Part shown: in pieces, positions 17,711 through 26,769 of the stretch
Layout of the letters: every line of letters begins with the position of its first letter
How positions within the stretch are numbered: the first letter of the stretch is position 1
Assembly (NCBI RefSeq): GCF_003367905.1
Contig: NZ_CP029462.1
Span: 1,550,001-1,614,000 of the forward strand
Length of the DNA: 64,000 nucleotides
Reading direction: 5' to 3'
Source of the DNA: Megasphaera stantonii
Lineage (GTDB): Bacteria > Bacillota > Negativicutes > Veillonellales > Megasphaeraceae
Made by a program: the position numbers and the translations under genes
The notes under the pieces: generated by a model
The model's database searches: none
What the model saw: only the letters and a program-made list of their open reading frames with translations
What the model was told of the DNA's origin: nothing

Positions 17711-18694
17711 TTGGCAGCAAAATTTGTCGGCATTACGATGGGCGATCCTGCCGGTATCGGCCCTGAAATATCGTTAAAAGCTCTGGAATATCATCATGAA
17801 TATCAGCAATCTACGGTGATTTACGGCAGCTACGGCGTGTTGAAATACTATCATGACGCGCTGAAGATGAAGACGCCCTTGGCGCGTATCGACAGCGTGG
17901 GAGATTTCAAACCGGGCTGTATCAACGTCATTTCCGTCGTAGAGTTGGAAGTGGGAAAGGACTTTAAAATCGGTCAGGTATCTGCCGCCGCCGGCGACGG
18001 CGCGTATCAGTATATCGCCCGGGCTATCGACGACGCCATGAAAGGCGATATCAGCGTCGTCACGACGGCGCCGCTCAATAAGGAAGCCCTTCACAAGGGC
18101 GGCCATAACTTCGACGGCCACACGGAAATATTCGCGACGCTGACCGGCACTCAGACGTATACGATGATGCTCTGGTGCGAAACGATGTCCGTCGTCCACG
18201 TTTCGACGCACTGTTCCCTGCGGGAAGCCTGCGACAGGGCGACGAAGGCCCGCGTCCTCGAATGCATCCATTTAGCCGACGACGCCATGAAGCGGCTGGG
18301 AAAACCGTCGCCGCGAATTGCCGTCGCCGGGCTCAATCCGCACAGCGGGGAAGCAGGTATCTTCGGCCGGGAAGAAATTGAAGAAATCACGCCGGCCATT
18401 GAAGCTGCGAAGCAGGAAGGCCTTTGCGTAGACGGGCCCGTATCGCCGGACACGGTATTCTTAAAGGCCCATAAGGGCGTATACGACATCGTCGTGGCCA
18501 TGTACCATGACCAGGGACATATCCCCGTGAAGATGATGGCCTTTGATTCGGGCGTCAACGTCACCCTGGGCCTGCCGATCATCCGCACGTCTGTCGACCA
18601 CGGCACGGCCTTCGATATTGCCGGAAAGGGAATCGCCAACGAAGAAAGCATGCTGTACGCCTTGGATTTAGGAAAAAACTTTATTACACAATAA
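17711..18694 (+). CDS. pdxA2: 4-phospho-D-threonate 3-dehydrogenase-like (PdxA2)
   Basis: PdxA-fold NAD-dependent oxidative decarboxylase (327 aa). In this context it should convert a 4-phosphorylated threonate or erythronate into dihydroxyacetone phosphate and CO2. Family motifs are 'GITMGDPAGIGPEIS', 'GHTEIFATLTG', 'HVSTHCSLREA' and 'YHDQGHIPVKM', which supply the metal-binding histidines. The TTG start at 17711 is chosen for its AAGGAGGAG; the frame stays open further upstream without a ribosome site. No other vitamin B6 gene is nearby except the distant salvage kinase, so PdxA2 is preferred to biosynthetic PdxA. Confidence 0.85.
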   Translation: MAAKFVGITMGDPAGIGPEISLKALEYHHEYQQSTVIYGSYGVLKYYHDALKMKTPLARIDSVGDFKPGCINVISVVELEVGKDFKIGQVSAAAGDGAYQYIARAIDDAMKGDISVVTTAPLNKEALHKGGHNFDGHTEIFATLTGTQTYTMMLWCETMSVVHVSTHCSLREACDRATKARVLECIHLADDAMKRLGKPSPRIAVAGLNPHSGEAGIFGREEIEEITPAIEAAKQEGLCVDGPVSPDTVFLKAHKGVYDIVVAMYHDQGHIPVKMMAFDSGVNVTLGLPIIRTSVDHGTAFDIAGKGIANEESMLYALDLGKNFITQ

Positions 18695-18718
18695 GATGAT
18701 CTTGAGGGAGGGGATAGA

Positions 18719-19600
18719 ATGGCGTTTAAAGCGAAAGGGCTTATTACACCGGTAGTTACTGCATTGACAGAGGCAGAAGCGTTTAATAAATTAGAATATC
18801 AATCTTTTATTAACCATTTGATTGAAGCGGGAGTTCACGGTATTTTCCCTTTGGGGACGAACGGTGAATTTTACGCCTTTACGGCCAAAGAAAAATTGGA
18901 AATCATCGAAGCTGCTGTAGAAGCCGTCGACGGCCGCGTTCCCGTTTACGCCGGTACGGGCTGCGTGACGACGAAAGAAACGATTGAATTGTCCAAAGCT
19001 GTACAGGCTATGGGCGGCGTAGACTGTTTGTCCATCATCACGCCGTACTTCGCAAAGGCCTCTCAGGGCGATCTCATCGAGCACTACAGCGCCATTGCCA
19101 AGAGCGTAGATATGCCTATTCTCCTGTACAATATTCCAGCCCGGACGGGAAATTCTATCGAATATAAAACGGTGAAGCAGCTGGCGGCATATGAAAACAT
19201 CATCGGCATTAAGGACTCGAGCGGCAACTTCGACAACATGCTCAAATATATCGAAAATACGGATCCGCGCTTGTGTGTATTAGCCGGCAGCGATTCTCTC
19301 ATCCTGTGGACCCTCATGGCTGGCGGTACGGGAGCCATCTCGGGCTGCTCCAACGTCTTCCCCGAATTGATGGTCAGCATTTACAACTATTGGGAAGCAG
19401 GCGACATGGAAAAAGCGAACGAATCGCAGAAGAAAATCCGCGCCTTCCGCAACGTCATGCAGATGGGCAATCCCAACTCGGTCGTTAAATTAGCCGTCAA
19501 CATGAGAGGCTACAACGTAGGGCCGGCCCGGCAACCGTTAAATTGTACGGATCCCAGTATAGTACAAGCGCTTAAAGAAGTATTCAAACTGTATGAGTAA
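18719..19600 (+). CDS. DapA-family class I aldolase/lyase
   Basis: TIM-barrel lyase (293 aa) of the DHDPS/N-acetylneuraminate lyase superfamily. The Schiff-base lysine is in 'GIKDSSG', the catalytic Tyr and carboxylate-binding Arg in 'YNIPARTG', and the oxo-acid loop in 'GTNGEFYAFT'. GGGAGGGG precedes the ATG. Its place between PdxA2 and an aminotransferase argues for a catabolic aldolase rather than lysine synthesis. Base composition starts to become AT-richer here. The substrate is not known; a 2-oxo acid built on pyruvate is expected for the family. Confidence 0.8.
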   Translation: MAFKAKGLITPVVTALTEAEAFNKLEYQSFINHLIEAGVHGIFPLGTNGEFYAFTAKEKLEIIEAAVEAVDGRVPVYAGTGCVTTKETIELSKAVQAMGGVDCLSIITPYFAKASQGDLIEHYSAIAKSVDMPILLYNIPARTGNSIEYKTVKQLAAYENIIGIKDSSGNFDNMLKYIENTDPRLCVLAGSDSLILWTLMAGGTGAISGCSNVFPELMVSIYNYWEAGDMEKANESQKKIRAFRNVMQMGNPNSVVKLAVNMRGYNVGPARQPLNCTDPSIVQALKEVFKLYE

Positions 19601-19613
19601 GGAGTGATTCATC

Positions 19614-20822
19614 ATGTCTATTTCCAGCACGTATCTCGATTCTTTAACTCCGTCGGCAATTCGCAGTATTACTGCAAAAATTAGAGATAAGGCAAGCCAA
19701 GGAATCAAAATTGATTCTTTTGCCGGGGGATTGCCGGCGCCGGATTTATTCCCTGTAAAGGAATTGGAAGAAATTACAGTTAAAGCCTTCCAAGAAGAAG
19801 GTGGAGAAGTAATTCAATATGCGGCATCAGATGGATATACTCCTTTACGAGAAGAGATTGCCCGCTTGATGAAAGAGAAATTTGATGTAACGAATATTAC
19901 TTTTAAAAATGTCTTCATTACTTGCGGGTCTCAACAGGGCCTCAACTATATATCCAAAGGGCTGATTGAAGACGGAGATTGCGTTGTATGTGAGACACCG
20001 ACATATGTAGGAGCCATTGACAGTATAAAAGCTTATAACCCGACTGTAATCGGCGTTCATATGGATGACGACGGTATTAATTTAGAGGAATTAGAAGCCG
20101 TTTTAAGAGGAAATACCGTAAAATTTATTTATCTGATTCCCGACTTTCAAAATCCCAGCGGCCGCAGTATGTCGGTCGAAAAACGCAAACAAATTGTAGA
20201 ACTGGCAGAAAAATACGATACATATATTTATGAAGATGCGCCGTACAGTCTCATTTCGTTTACTGGTAACATTATGCCAGCTGTCAAATCCTTCGATAAA
20301 TATAACAGAGTGATATATGCGGGATCTTTTTCTAAAACGATTGCTCCGGGACTTCGTGTAGGTTGGATCGTTGCAGACGAAGAAAGCATTACAAAATTAG
20401 TATATATGAAAATGAGGGATGACTTGCAGGTTAACAATATTGCGCAAAGACAAGTATACGGATATCTGTACAACTATAATTTTGATGAGCATTTAGCTAC
20501 GATTCAAGGCATATACAAAGAACGCAGAGACTGCATGTTGCAGGCTGTTAAAACCTATTTCCCTGAAGATACGAAAGTGGTCGTGCCGGAAGGCGGATTA
20601 TTCATGTGGTTGGAATTAAATCCGTCTATTGATACGCTGCAAATGTTTGATTATGTTTTTAGCAAAAATATTGCATATGTGCCGGGAACGTTCTTTTGCG
20701 TAGGGGAAAAGGGACTCAATACGATGCGGCTGAATTTTGCGACGCTGGATACGGACGTTATCCAAACGAAAATTGCCGAATTAGGAACGCTGATAAAATC
20801 TTATATGGAAGCCCGTAAATAG
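19614..20822 (+). CDS. fold-type I PLP aminotransferase
   Basis: Class I/II aminotransferase (402 aa), like 2-aminoadipate transaminases (LysN group). The PLP lysine is K241 in 'SFSKTIAPGLRVGW', with 'PDFQNPSG' and 'YEDAPY' as cofactor-binding stretches. It begins 14 nt after the aldolase with AAGGAGTG upstream. The gene is clearly AT-richer than the GC-rich surroundings, as is the next one, suggesting the two came in together. Its natural role may be to interconvert an amino acid brought in by the adjacent symporter with the oxo acid used by the aldolase (inference). Confidence 0.82.
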   Translation: MSISSTYLDSLTPSAIRSITAKIRDKASQGIKIDSFAGGLPAPDLFPVKELEEITVKAFQEEGGEVIQYAASDGYTPLREEIARLMKEKFDVTNITFKNVFITCGSQQGLNYISKGLIEDGDCVVCETPTYVGAIDSIKAYNPTVIGVHMDDDGINLEELEAVLRGNTVKFIYLIPDFQNPSGRSMSVEKRKQIVELAEKYDTYIYEDAPYSLISFTGNIMPAVKSFDKYNRVIYAGSFSKTIAPGLRVGWIVADEESITKLVYMKMRDDLQVNNIAQRQVYGYLYNYNFDEHLATIQGIYKERRDCMLQAVKTYFPEDTKVVVPEGGLFMWLELNPSIDTLQMFDYVFSKNIAYVPGTFFCVGEKGLNTMRLNFATLDTDVIQTKIAELGTLIKSYMEARK

Positions 20823-20842
20823 GGGAAAAGAGGGTGTGACTG

Positions 20843-22126
20843 ATGACAAGTAAAAAGAAAATGTCCCTTGGGACTAAATCTTTGATTGGCGTAGGATTAG
20901 GGTTATTATTAGGCGCGGTATTAGTACAAATTCCGCCGGGAATGATTCGAGACGAATTCTTGGTCAATGGGGTATTCGAATTTATTGGAAAAGCGTATTT
21001 AACGTTATTAAAGATGACCATCATTCCCTTCGTATTTTGTTCGTTGATTGTGGGAATGTCTTCGGCGACTGACGTAAAACAGGTAGGCCGCGTAGGTTCT
21101 AAAATATTAATGTTATACGTTGTCTTTGAAATCGTAGCGTCTGCCTTTGGTATTTTAGGTGGCATCATACTGCAGCCCGGCAGCGGCGTCGATATGGGAA
21201 CTATTTCGCTGGAAGAAACTGCCGCAGCTAAAGCTACGTCCATATCTTTTGTAAACGTATTGCTGAATATGCTGCCTTCCAACATCTTTGCGTCCTTAGC
21301 TAAAGGGGACATGATACATGTTGTCTTATTTGCCACATTGATCGGCGTTGTTATCAGTTTAATTCAAGAAAAGGCTAAACCGGTTAAAGACGTCGTTGAT
21401 TCGTCTTATGCTATCATGACCAAAGTTGTTGATATCGTCATGCAGTTAACTCCTATCGGCGTTTTTTGCCTGATGGCTAAGACGGTTGTAACGGCGGGAT
21501 ATGCAGTCATTTTTGCCTTGGCTAAGTATGCTGTTTGTGAAATTTTCTTATTTGTTCTATTTGGGATTATCGTTTATATTCCGCTGTTAAAGTTTGGAGC
21601 AAAAGTCAGTCCTATCCCCTATTTGAGAAAATTCTCTCAAATGGCAATTATTCCCTTTTCCACTACGTCGTCTAATATCAGTATCCCTTATTCCTTAAAG
21701 CTATGTGATAATTTGGGCGTGTCGAATAAGATATCTTCCTTTACTATTCCTCTTGGTGCTACGGTAAATATGGATGGCAGCGCTATTATGCAGGGGATGA
21801 CAGCGATGTTTGTGGCGCAGTTATATGGAATTGAACTGACGGCCTCTATGATTATTACCATTGTTATTACGGCTACGTTAGGGACAATCGGTTCGCCCGG
21901 TATGCCTGGCGTAGTTATGGTTACGCTGCTGACCGTGCTTTCGTCGGTAGGCTTTCCGTTGGATGCGATTGCTATCATTGTTGGTATTGACCGCTTTACC
22001 GATATGTTCAAAACCGTACTAAATGTCATGGGGGATTCTGTTTGCACTTGCGTTGTAGGTCGTTCTGAAGGCGAATTAAACGAAGCAGTTTATTATGACA
22101 TGAGTAGGAAGATTGACTTCAATTGA
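20843..22126 (+). CDS. dicarboxylate/amino acid:cation symporter (DAACS)
   Basis: Membrane symporter (427 aa) of the glutamate/aspartate/serine/dicarboxylate family. The hairpin and substrate motifs are present: 'PFSTTSSN', 'GATVNMDGSAIMQG', 'GTIGSPGMPG' and 'DRFTDMFKTVLNVMGDS'. About eight membrane helices are visible. AT-rich, like the upstream aminotransferase. It lies 20 nt after that gene and just before the alcohol dehydrogenase, so it probably imports the substrate of this catabolic cluster, with Na+ or H+. Confidence 0.88.
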   Translation: MTSKKKMSLGTKSLIGVGLGLLLGAVLVQIPPGMIRDEFLVNGVFEFIGKAYLTLLKMTIIPFVFCSLIVGMSSATDVKQVGRVGSKILMLYVVFEIVASAFGILGGIILQPGSGVDMGTISLEETAAAKATSISFVNVLLNMLPSNIFASLAKGDMIHVVLFATLIGVVISLIQEKAKPVKDVVDSSYAIMTKVVDIVMQLTPIGVFCLMAKTVVTAGYAVIFALAKYAVCEIFLFVLFGIIVYIPLLKFGAKVSPIPYLRKFSQMAIIPFSTTSSNISIPYSLKLCDNLGVSNKISSFTIPLGATVNMDGSAIMQGMTAMFVAQLYGIELTASMIITIVITATLGTIGSPGMPGVVMVTLLTVLSSVGFPLDAIAIIVGIDRFTDMFKTVLNVMGDSVCTCVVGRSEGELNEAVYYDMSRKIDFN

Positions 22127-22137
22127 GGAGGAACACG

Positions 22138-23286
22138 ATGAATCAATGCCAGTTAACGATTCCCGGCGTTACGTATGCCGGCCCGGGAAGTATTGAAAAG
22201 ATTTCAGAGATTATAGAAAAAGAAGGGGTTTCTTCCGTCTTATTGTTTACGGATAAGGGGATTCGCAGTACGGGCTTGACGGCCCCGATTGAAGCTCTTT
22301 GTGCAGACGTGGCCTTGACTGTCATCGACGATTTGGCGACGGAGCCTTCCTATCAGGATGTAGAGCGGGTCATCGCCGAAGTCGAAGACAGCCGTATTGA
22401 CCTGATTATCGGCGTCGGCGGCGGCAGCGTCATGGATGCGGCGAAATTGGCCAGCATCGTCATCGGCGCCGACTACGGCGTCCGCGATCTCTTAAAGGAC
22501 CCGACGATTGCTAAGAAGTACATCAAGTCGCTCATGATTCCTACGACTTGCGGCACTGGCTCGGAAGCGACGTGCAATTCTATCGTCGCCGTGCCGGAAC
22601 AGCAATCCAAGCAGGGCATCGTCAATACCTGCATGATTCCCGACTACGTTATTTTGGATGCGGCCATGATTCACGGGCTGCCGCCGAAGATTGTGGCCTC
22701 TACGGGCGTAGACGCCTTGGCGCATGTCGTCGAATGCTTTACGTCTAAAAAGGCGACGATTCTCAGCGACACCTATGCAAAGGAAGGGGCGCGCAAGATA
22801 TTCCGCAACATTCGCGAAGCCTATGCCGACGCCGATAATATGAAAGCGAAGACGGAGCTGCTCATCGGCGCATATTACGGCGGCATCGCCATTACCGGCT
22901 CCGGCACGACAGCCGTCCACGCCTTGTCTTATCCGCTAGGCGGGAAATATCATATTCCCCACGGCGTGTCGAACGCTATCCTCTTCGCCCACGTCATGGA
23001 GTTCAATAAGGACGCCTGCGCCGACCGCCTGGCTCTTCTCTGCGATGCCGTGTACCCGGAAAAGTACGCTGAAACGGTCGAAGCGAAGGCAGATTACATC
23101 ATTTCGGAAATCAAGGACATCGTTGCCAAAGTACAGATTCCGACCAATCTGGAAGAATTAGGCGTAAAGAAAGAAGATATTGATTTCCTCGTAGAGGCCG
23201 GCAGCCAGCAGCAGCGCCTTTTGGTAAACAACTGCAAGGAACTGAGCCTGGACGATATTCGATACTTATATAATAAGTTGTTTTAA
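22138..23286 (+). CDS. iron-type (group III) alcohol dehydrogenase
   Basis: Fe-dependent alcohol dehydrogenase family protein (382 aa). The NAD site 'GVGGGSVMDAAK' and metal histidines in 'DALAHVVECF', 'HALSYPLGGKYHIPHG' are present. GAGGAGG sits 7 nt before the ATG at 22138; an upstream in-frame start at 22123 is less likely. Composition returns to the GC-rich background. It is the last gene before a strong terminator and probably belongs to the pdxA2 transcript. Substrate unknown: oxidation of a hydroxy acid or reduction of an aldehyde released by the DapA-like aldolase would fit. Confidence 0.85.
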   Translation: MNQCQLTIPGVTYAGPGSIEKISEIIEKEGVSSVLLFTDKGIRSTGLTAPIEALCADVALTVIDDLATEPSYQDVERVIAEVEDSRIDLIIGVGGGSVMDAAKLASIVIGADYGVRDLLKDPTIAKKYIKSLMIPTTCGTGSEATCNSIVAVPEQQSKQGIVNTCMIPDYVILDAAMIHGLPPKIVASTGVDALAHVVECFTSKKATILSDTYAKEGARKIFRNIREAYADADNMKAKTELLIGAYYGGIAITGSGTTAVHALSYPLGGKYHIPHGVSNAILFAHVMEFNKDACADRLALLCDAVYPEKYAETVEAKADYIISEIKDIVAKVQIPTNLEELGVKKEDIDFLVEAGSQQQRLLVNNCKELSLDDIRYLYNKLF

Positions 23287-23329
23287 AAAGACTTTAATAT
23301 CATAGCCTCCCAAGCGATAATACAGTAAC

Positions 23330-23374
23330 AAAAAAAAACGGTAATTCCTGTGACAGGGAATTACCGTTTTTTTG
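23330..23374. terminator. bidirectional intrinsic terminator
   Basis: A GGTAATTCC/GGAATTACC-centred stem with a 7-nt loop is flanked by an A run on the left and a T run on the right. It separates the alcohol dehydrogenase and the convergent VWA gene. Confidence 0.92.
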
Positions 23375-24781
23375 TTATAAATGCATGCTCTCCTGATTGT
23401 TCATGGAGAAGCCGCCCCGTTCTACGTTGTCGAAGTCCAGGGCCGGGTCGTATTCTGCTTTGATGGCTTTTAGTTTTTTTACGAGGCCCCAGGGCTCCTG
23501 TACGGACAGGGTTTCGCCGCGGCCGGAGAGGACCCACAGGACTTTATAGCCTCGCGGCGGCTCGGCGAGCTTGGTTTCGCCCTTGCCGTCGGTGAAGTAG
23601 ATGAGGAGGTCGGTGTCCTTGGCCTCGTTGGCGTATTGGAAGACCGGCGAGTAGGACGTGCCGCCTCGGACGTCGAGGCGGTTTTTGATGTCGGCCAGCT
23701 CGCGGACTTGATAGACGCGGCGGATTTCGTCGTCGCATTCGATGAGGGTGATGTCGTGCTTATAGTTGCGGACGATGTGGAAGACTTCCTGCATGGCCTG
23801 CTTGAACTCGCTGTCGCTGATGCTGCCGCTGATGTCGACGGCGACGATGAGCCTGGCCACGTGGGCCCGCAGGTGGCCGGGCAGGTCCAGCCGTTCCGGC
23901 TGGCGGCGGTTGCGCCGGGCCGTCGTCTTTTTCTTGCCGCTGGCGATGGAGCCGACCAGTTTTTTCAGGTACCAGTGCCAGGGCAGGTCTTCGTCTTCCG
24001 CTTTCAGGGCGGAAATCATGCTTTCCAAATAGTTGGAGAGCTGGCCCTTGTGGGCCGAATCGATGTATTTAGCCGTAAACTTCCGCAGGGTTTGTTCGTC
24101 TATGTCGTCCGATTCGTCCCAGGCGTCGTGAGTCTGGTCGGGACTGTAGGACACGGCGATGGTTTCGTCGCGGCGGCTCCCTTCTTCAATGGCGTCTTTT
24201 TTGTCCGTCCGCAGATCCAGGGCCGTCTGTATTTTTTCCACGTAGTATTCGAAGGACTCGAACGGCGTCAGCAGGAGGTCGAAGTTGATGTTGACCCAGT
24301 CGATGGTCGTGGAAAAGGGCGGCAAATGGTCCAGGTAGGTATTAACGACGACGTCCATGGCCAGGTTAATGGCCTGCTTGCTGTAGCTGCCCTTCAGCTC
24401 TTTGGCACGGACGAGGTGCATGGAGACGACGTGCAGGATTTGGTGCTTGATGGACGTTTCCATCTGCTCCGGCGACAGGGCGAGGAAGATGAGGGGGTTG
24501 AAATAGAGGATATACCGCGTGCCTTTGAAGGTGACGCTGGTGGCGTCGGCGATGCTGAAGCGGATTTCCTTGCCCATTTGAAACAGGAAATAGCCGAAGA
24601 AATTGTCCTTGTCCTCCATGAGGCGCAGGTTCAGCCTGTCGATGAAGGCGAAAAATTCCCTGGCGAAGGCCCTTGGGACGGGAGGCCGGGTTCCCTGGTT
24701 TTGCTGCTTCCGCAGGTCGTCGGCGACGAGGGAGGCTTTTTGGTACAGCAGGATGGCTTCGACGGTCAGATTGTGTTCCAT
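23375..24781 (-). CDS. VWA protein with DUF2201-type metallopeptidase-like N-domain
   Basis: Two-domain protein (468 aa). The N-terminal half resembles the DUF2201 putative metallopeptidase domain, but the zinc motif reads HQILH instead of HExxH, so peptidase activity is doubtful. The C-terminal half is a von Willebrand A domain with the MIDAS start 'VDISGSIS', a Thr in 'GGTSYSP' and 'FTDGKGE'. It ends the cassette downstream of a MoxR ATPase (4-nt gap), the standard ATPase-adaptor pair (compare RavA-ViaA). The ribosome site (AGGTGA) is modest, suggesting translational coupling. Cellular role unknown. Confidence 0.78.
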   Translation of the reverse strand: MEHNLTVEAILLYQKASLVADDLRKQQNQGTRPPVPRAFAREFFAFIDRLNLRLMEDKDNFFGYFLFQMGKEIRFSIADATSVTFKGTRYILYFNPLIFLALSPEQMETSIKHQILHVVSMHLVRAKELKGSYSKQAINLAMDVVVNTYLDHLPPFSTTIDWVNINFDLLLTPFESFEYYVEKIQTALDLRTDKKDAIEEGSRRDETIAVSYSPDQTHDAWDESDDIDEQTLRKFTAKYIDSAHKGQLSNYLESMISALKAEDEDLPWHWYLKKLVGSIASGKKKTTARRNRRQPERLDLPGHLRAHVARLIVAVDISGSISDSEFKQAMQEVFHIVRNYKHDITLIECDDEIRRVYQVRELADIKNRLDVRGGTSYSPVFQYANEAKDTDLLIYFTDGKGETKLAEPPRGYKVLWVLSGRGETLSVQEPWGLVKKLKAIKAEYDPALDFDNVERGGFSMNNQESMHL

Positions 24782-24785
24782 AGGA

Positions 24786-25892
24786 TCACCTGATAGGGCG
24801 GTACGCCTTGAAGTAGGCGTCGACGAAATTGGCGTTTTCGATAGCGTAGGCGTAGACCCGTTCGTTCGTGGCCTTGATGTCCTTCATGATGCCGATGAGG
24901 AGATCGACGGGATAGAGGGACAGGTATTCCATGAGGCGGTCTATCGCTTCGTCGGCCTGGCCGTCGTCTATGACATCGTCCAGGCGGCGGAGGATGTTCT
25001 TGGCCGCCAGGTACAGGCGCGTGTGGCTTTCGCCGGCGACGCGCTCTGCCAGGGACGGGTTCAGGGCCGGGCCGGAGAACACGTCGTCGTAGCCGATGAG
25101 GGGCTGGGCGTCCGATTCGATGAAGTTTACGAATTCTTCGGCGATGAGCTTGCCCACGTTGCCGCGGATGACGTTGAAGAATACAGCCTTCGGCACGTCG
25201 CCCTGCTGCGTGTAGAGCTTGTAGAGGTCGGAAATGCGCTCGTAGCTGCGCGGCGTGGCGTTGATGTCGCCGTCGTTGTGTTTATCCAGGTATTCCGGGA
25301 AGGTGGAAATAAATTCCATGACCTTCGGGTCGATGCCGGCGTCGGCGGCCCAGTCCAGCCACTGCAGGTAGTCCGCTTCCATATACAGCCAGACGAAGCG
25401 GTTTTCCTGGGCGGCATCCATGGCGACGGCTTCGTAGTCGTATGAGTCTGCCGGGTTCATGGCGGCGACGATGCGCACGTCCTTCGACAGGACGTAGCCG
25501 TTGATTTCCCTGTTGAGGATGAGGTTCATCAATTCCTGCTGCACGGCGTGCTCGCAGCGGTTGATTTCGTCGATAAACAGCAGTACGGTGCCGCCGGTGG
25601 CGATGACTTCGTCGATGGCCCGCAGCTTATGATGGACGGCGTAGACCGTCGTCTTTTCTTCGACGGTCTGTCCCGCGTCGTCGCGGCGCGTGTAGGTTTC
25701 AATCGTCGGCAGGCCGCCGATTTCCCCCTCCTTCAGGAGGTTGCCGTCGATATTGATGAGGGTCCAGCCGTGTTTTTCCGCCAGCTGGTGAGCCAGGGAG
25801 GTCTTGCCGATGCCGGTCTCGCCGACGAGAAGGGGCACTTCGCCGGCGGCCAGGACTAATTCTACGCTTCGTAAGGTGTCGATAAAATTCAT
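24786..25892 (-). CDS. MoxR-family AAA+ ATPase
   Basis: AAA+ ATPase (368 aa) of the MoxR group, which act as chaperones or remodelers with VWA partners. Walker A is 'GETGIGKTS' near residue 24, Walker B 'LLFIDEINR' near 105, and sensor-1 'VAAMNPA' follows. The C-terminal part is helical. It is flanked by the VWA gene (4 nt after) and the repeat protein (9 nt before), so all three are one operon. Function is inferred only at the level of the ATPase-adaptor class; the client is unknown. Confidence 0.85.
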   Translation of the reverse strand: MNFIDTLRSVELVLAAGEVPLLVGETGIGKTSLAHQLAEKHGWTLINIDGNLLKEGEIGGLPTIETYTRRDDAGQTVEEKTTVYAVHHKLRAIDEVIATGGTVLLFIDEINRCEHAVQQELMNLILNREINGYVLSKDVRIVAAMNPADSYDYEAVAMDAAQENRFVWLYMEADYLQWLDWAADAGIDPKVMEFISTFPEYLDKHNDGDINATPRSYERISDLYKLYTQQGDVPKAVFFNVIRGNVGKLIAEEFVNFIESDAQPLIGYDDVFSGPALNPSLAERVAGESHTRLYLAAKNILRRLDDVIDDGQADEAIDRLMEYLSLYPVDLLIGIMKDIKATNERVYAYAIENANFVDAYFKAYRPIR

Positions 25893-25901
25893 GATAGTCT
25901 C

Positions 25902-26699
25902 CTATTTTATGGTTAATTTTTCGTCTACGGTGATTTTTTTGGCCTTGGCGCTGCCCCACTGGTCGACGAACAGGACCTTGTCGACGGGGCTCATGTCCAG
26001 GGCGCTGCAGTTGATAAAGGCGCGGACGTACGGCTCCGATACGTCGTCTTGAGACAGGACGCGCCGCAGCACCTCTTTGAGCTCGTCCCGGCTGATAACG
26101 CAGTCCTTGGGCACGTATTTCATGACCATCGGGTTGAGGGCGAAGAAGGACAGCATTTGTTCCTTCGTCGGATGGGAGAGGAGCAGGACGGCCTGCTCGG
26201 CCTTCTGGACGGCGGCGAAGACTGCCGACGGGGCCGGGGACTCGATATAGCGCAGGGCCTCATAGTTTTCGGCGATGGCCGCTTCCTGAACAGCTGCGCT
26301 GGGGTTCTTGATGTATTTTACGGCGTCGTAATTCTTGCGCACGGCCTGCAGCTGCAGCTCTTCGCTGGGATTGGGGATGTAGCGGATAGCCCATCCCGAC
26401 TGGGAGAGAGCCGCCTGAATGAGGGCCGGCGACGGGTTTTCCACGTAGGCCAGGTTGTTCCAGCCGCTCTGCACGGCATGGAGCAGCAGGTCTTCCGGCG
26501 GATTGTCGATGAACTGGATAGCCCGCGCCGTATTGGCGATGGCCGCTTCTTCCATCTCCCGCGTCGGATTGTCGATGTACTGGAGGGCCAGGCCGTTGGT
26601 CTGGACGGCGAGGAGCTTCATAGCGTCGGTCGGGTTTTCTATGCGAGCGATGACGTAGGGGTTGTTCCGTATCATCTTCATGTATTTTTCAGTTTCCAT
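25902..26699 (-). CDS. seven-repeat alpha-helical protein of unknown function
   Basis: Unrecognised protein (265 aa). Residues about 15-180 consist of some seven tandem 22-23-residue units with the pattern 'Y-I-x-N-P-(S/T)-x-E' followed by 'A-(V/I)-x-x-N-x-x-A-(I/L)', which should stack as short helices like other solenoid repeats. The remaining ~85 residues look like a small separate domain. AAGGAAG lies 7 nt before the ATG at 26699, preferred over an upstream ATG at 26720 lacking a ribosome site. As first gene of the MoxR-VWA operon it may be the substrate-recognition or scaffold part. This is inference. Confidence 0.7.
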   Translation of the reverse strand: METEKYMKMIRNNPYVIARIENPTDAMKLLAVQTNGLALQYIDNPTREMEEAAIANTARAIQFIDNPPEDLLLHAVQSGWNNLAYVENPSPALIQAALSQSGWAIRYIPNPSEELQLQAVRKNYDAVKYIKNPSAAVQEAAIAENYEALRYIESPAPSAVFAAVQKAEQAVLLLSHPTKEQMLSFFALNPMVMKYVPKDCVISRDELKEVLRRVLSQDDVSEPYVRAFINCSALDMSPVDKVLFVDQWGSAKAKKITVDEKLTIK

Positions 26700-26769
26700 A
26701 GAACGCTTCCTTTTCTTCATATACTATAAAACAATACAATGGGCGTATGGTAAGGCCCATACATGATTA

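Noticed and set aside
23636-24793. 385-codon open frame opposite the VWA gene
   Set aside because: Shadow frame with low-complexity Val/Asp-rich translation and no domain; the VWA gene on the other strand has clear motifs.
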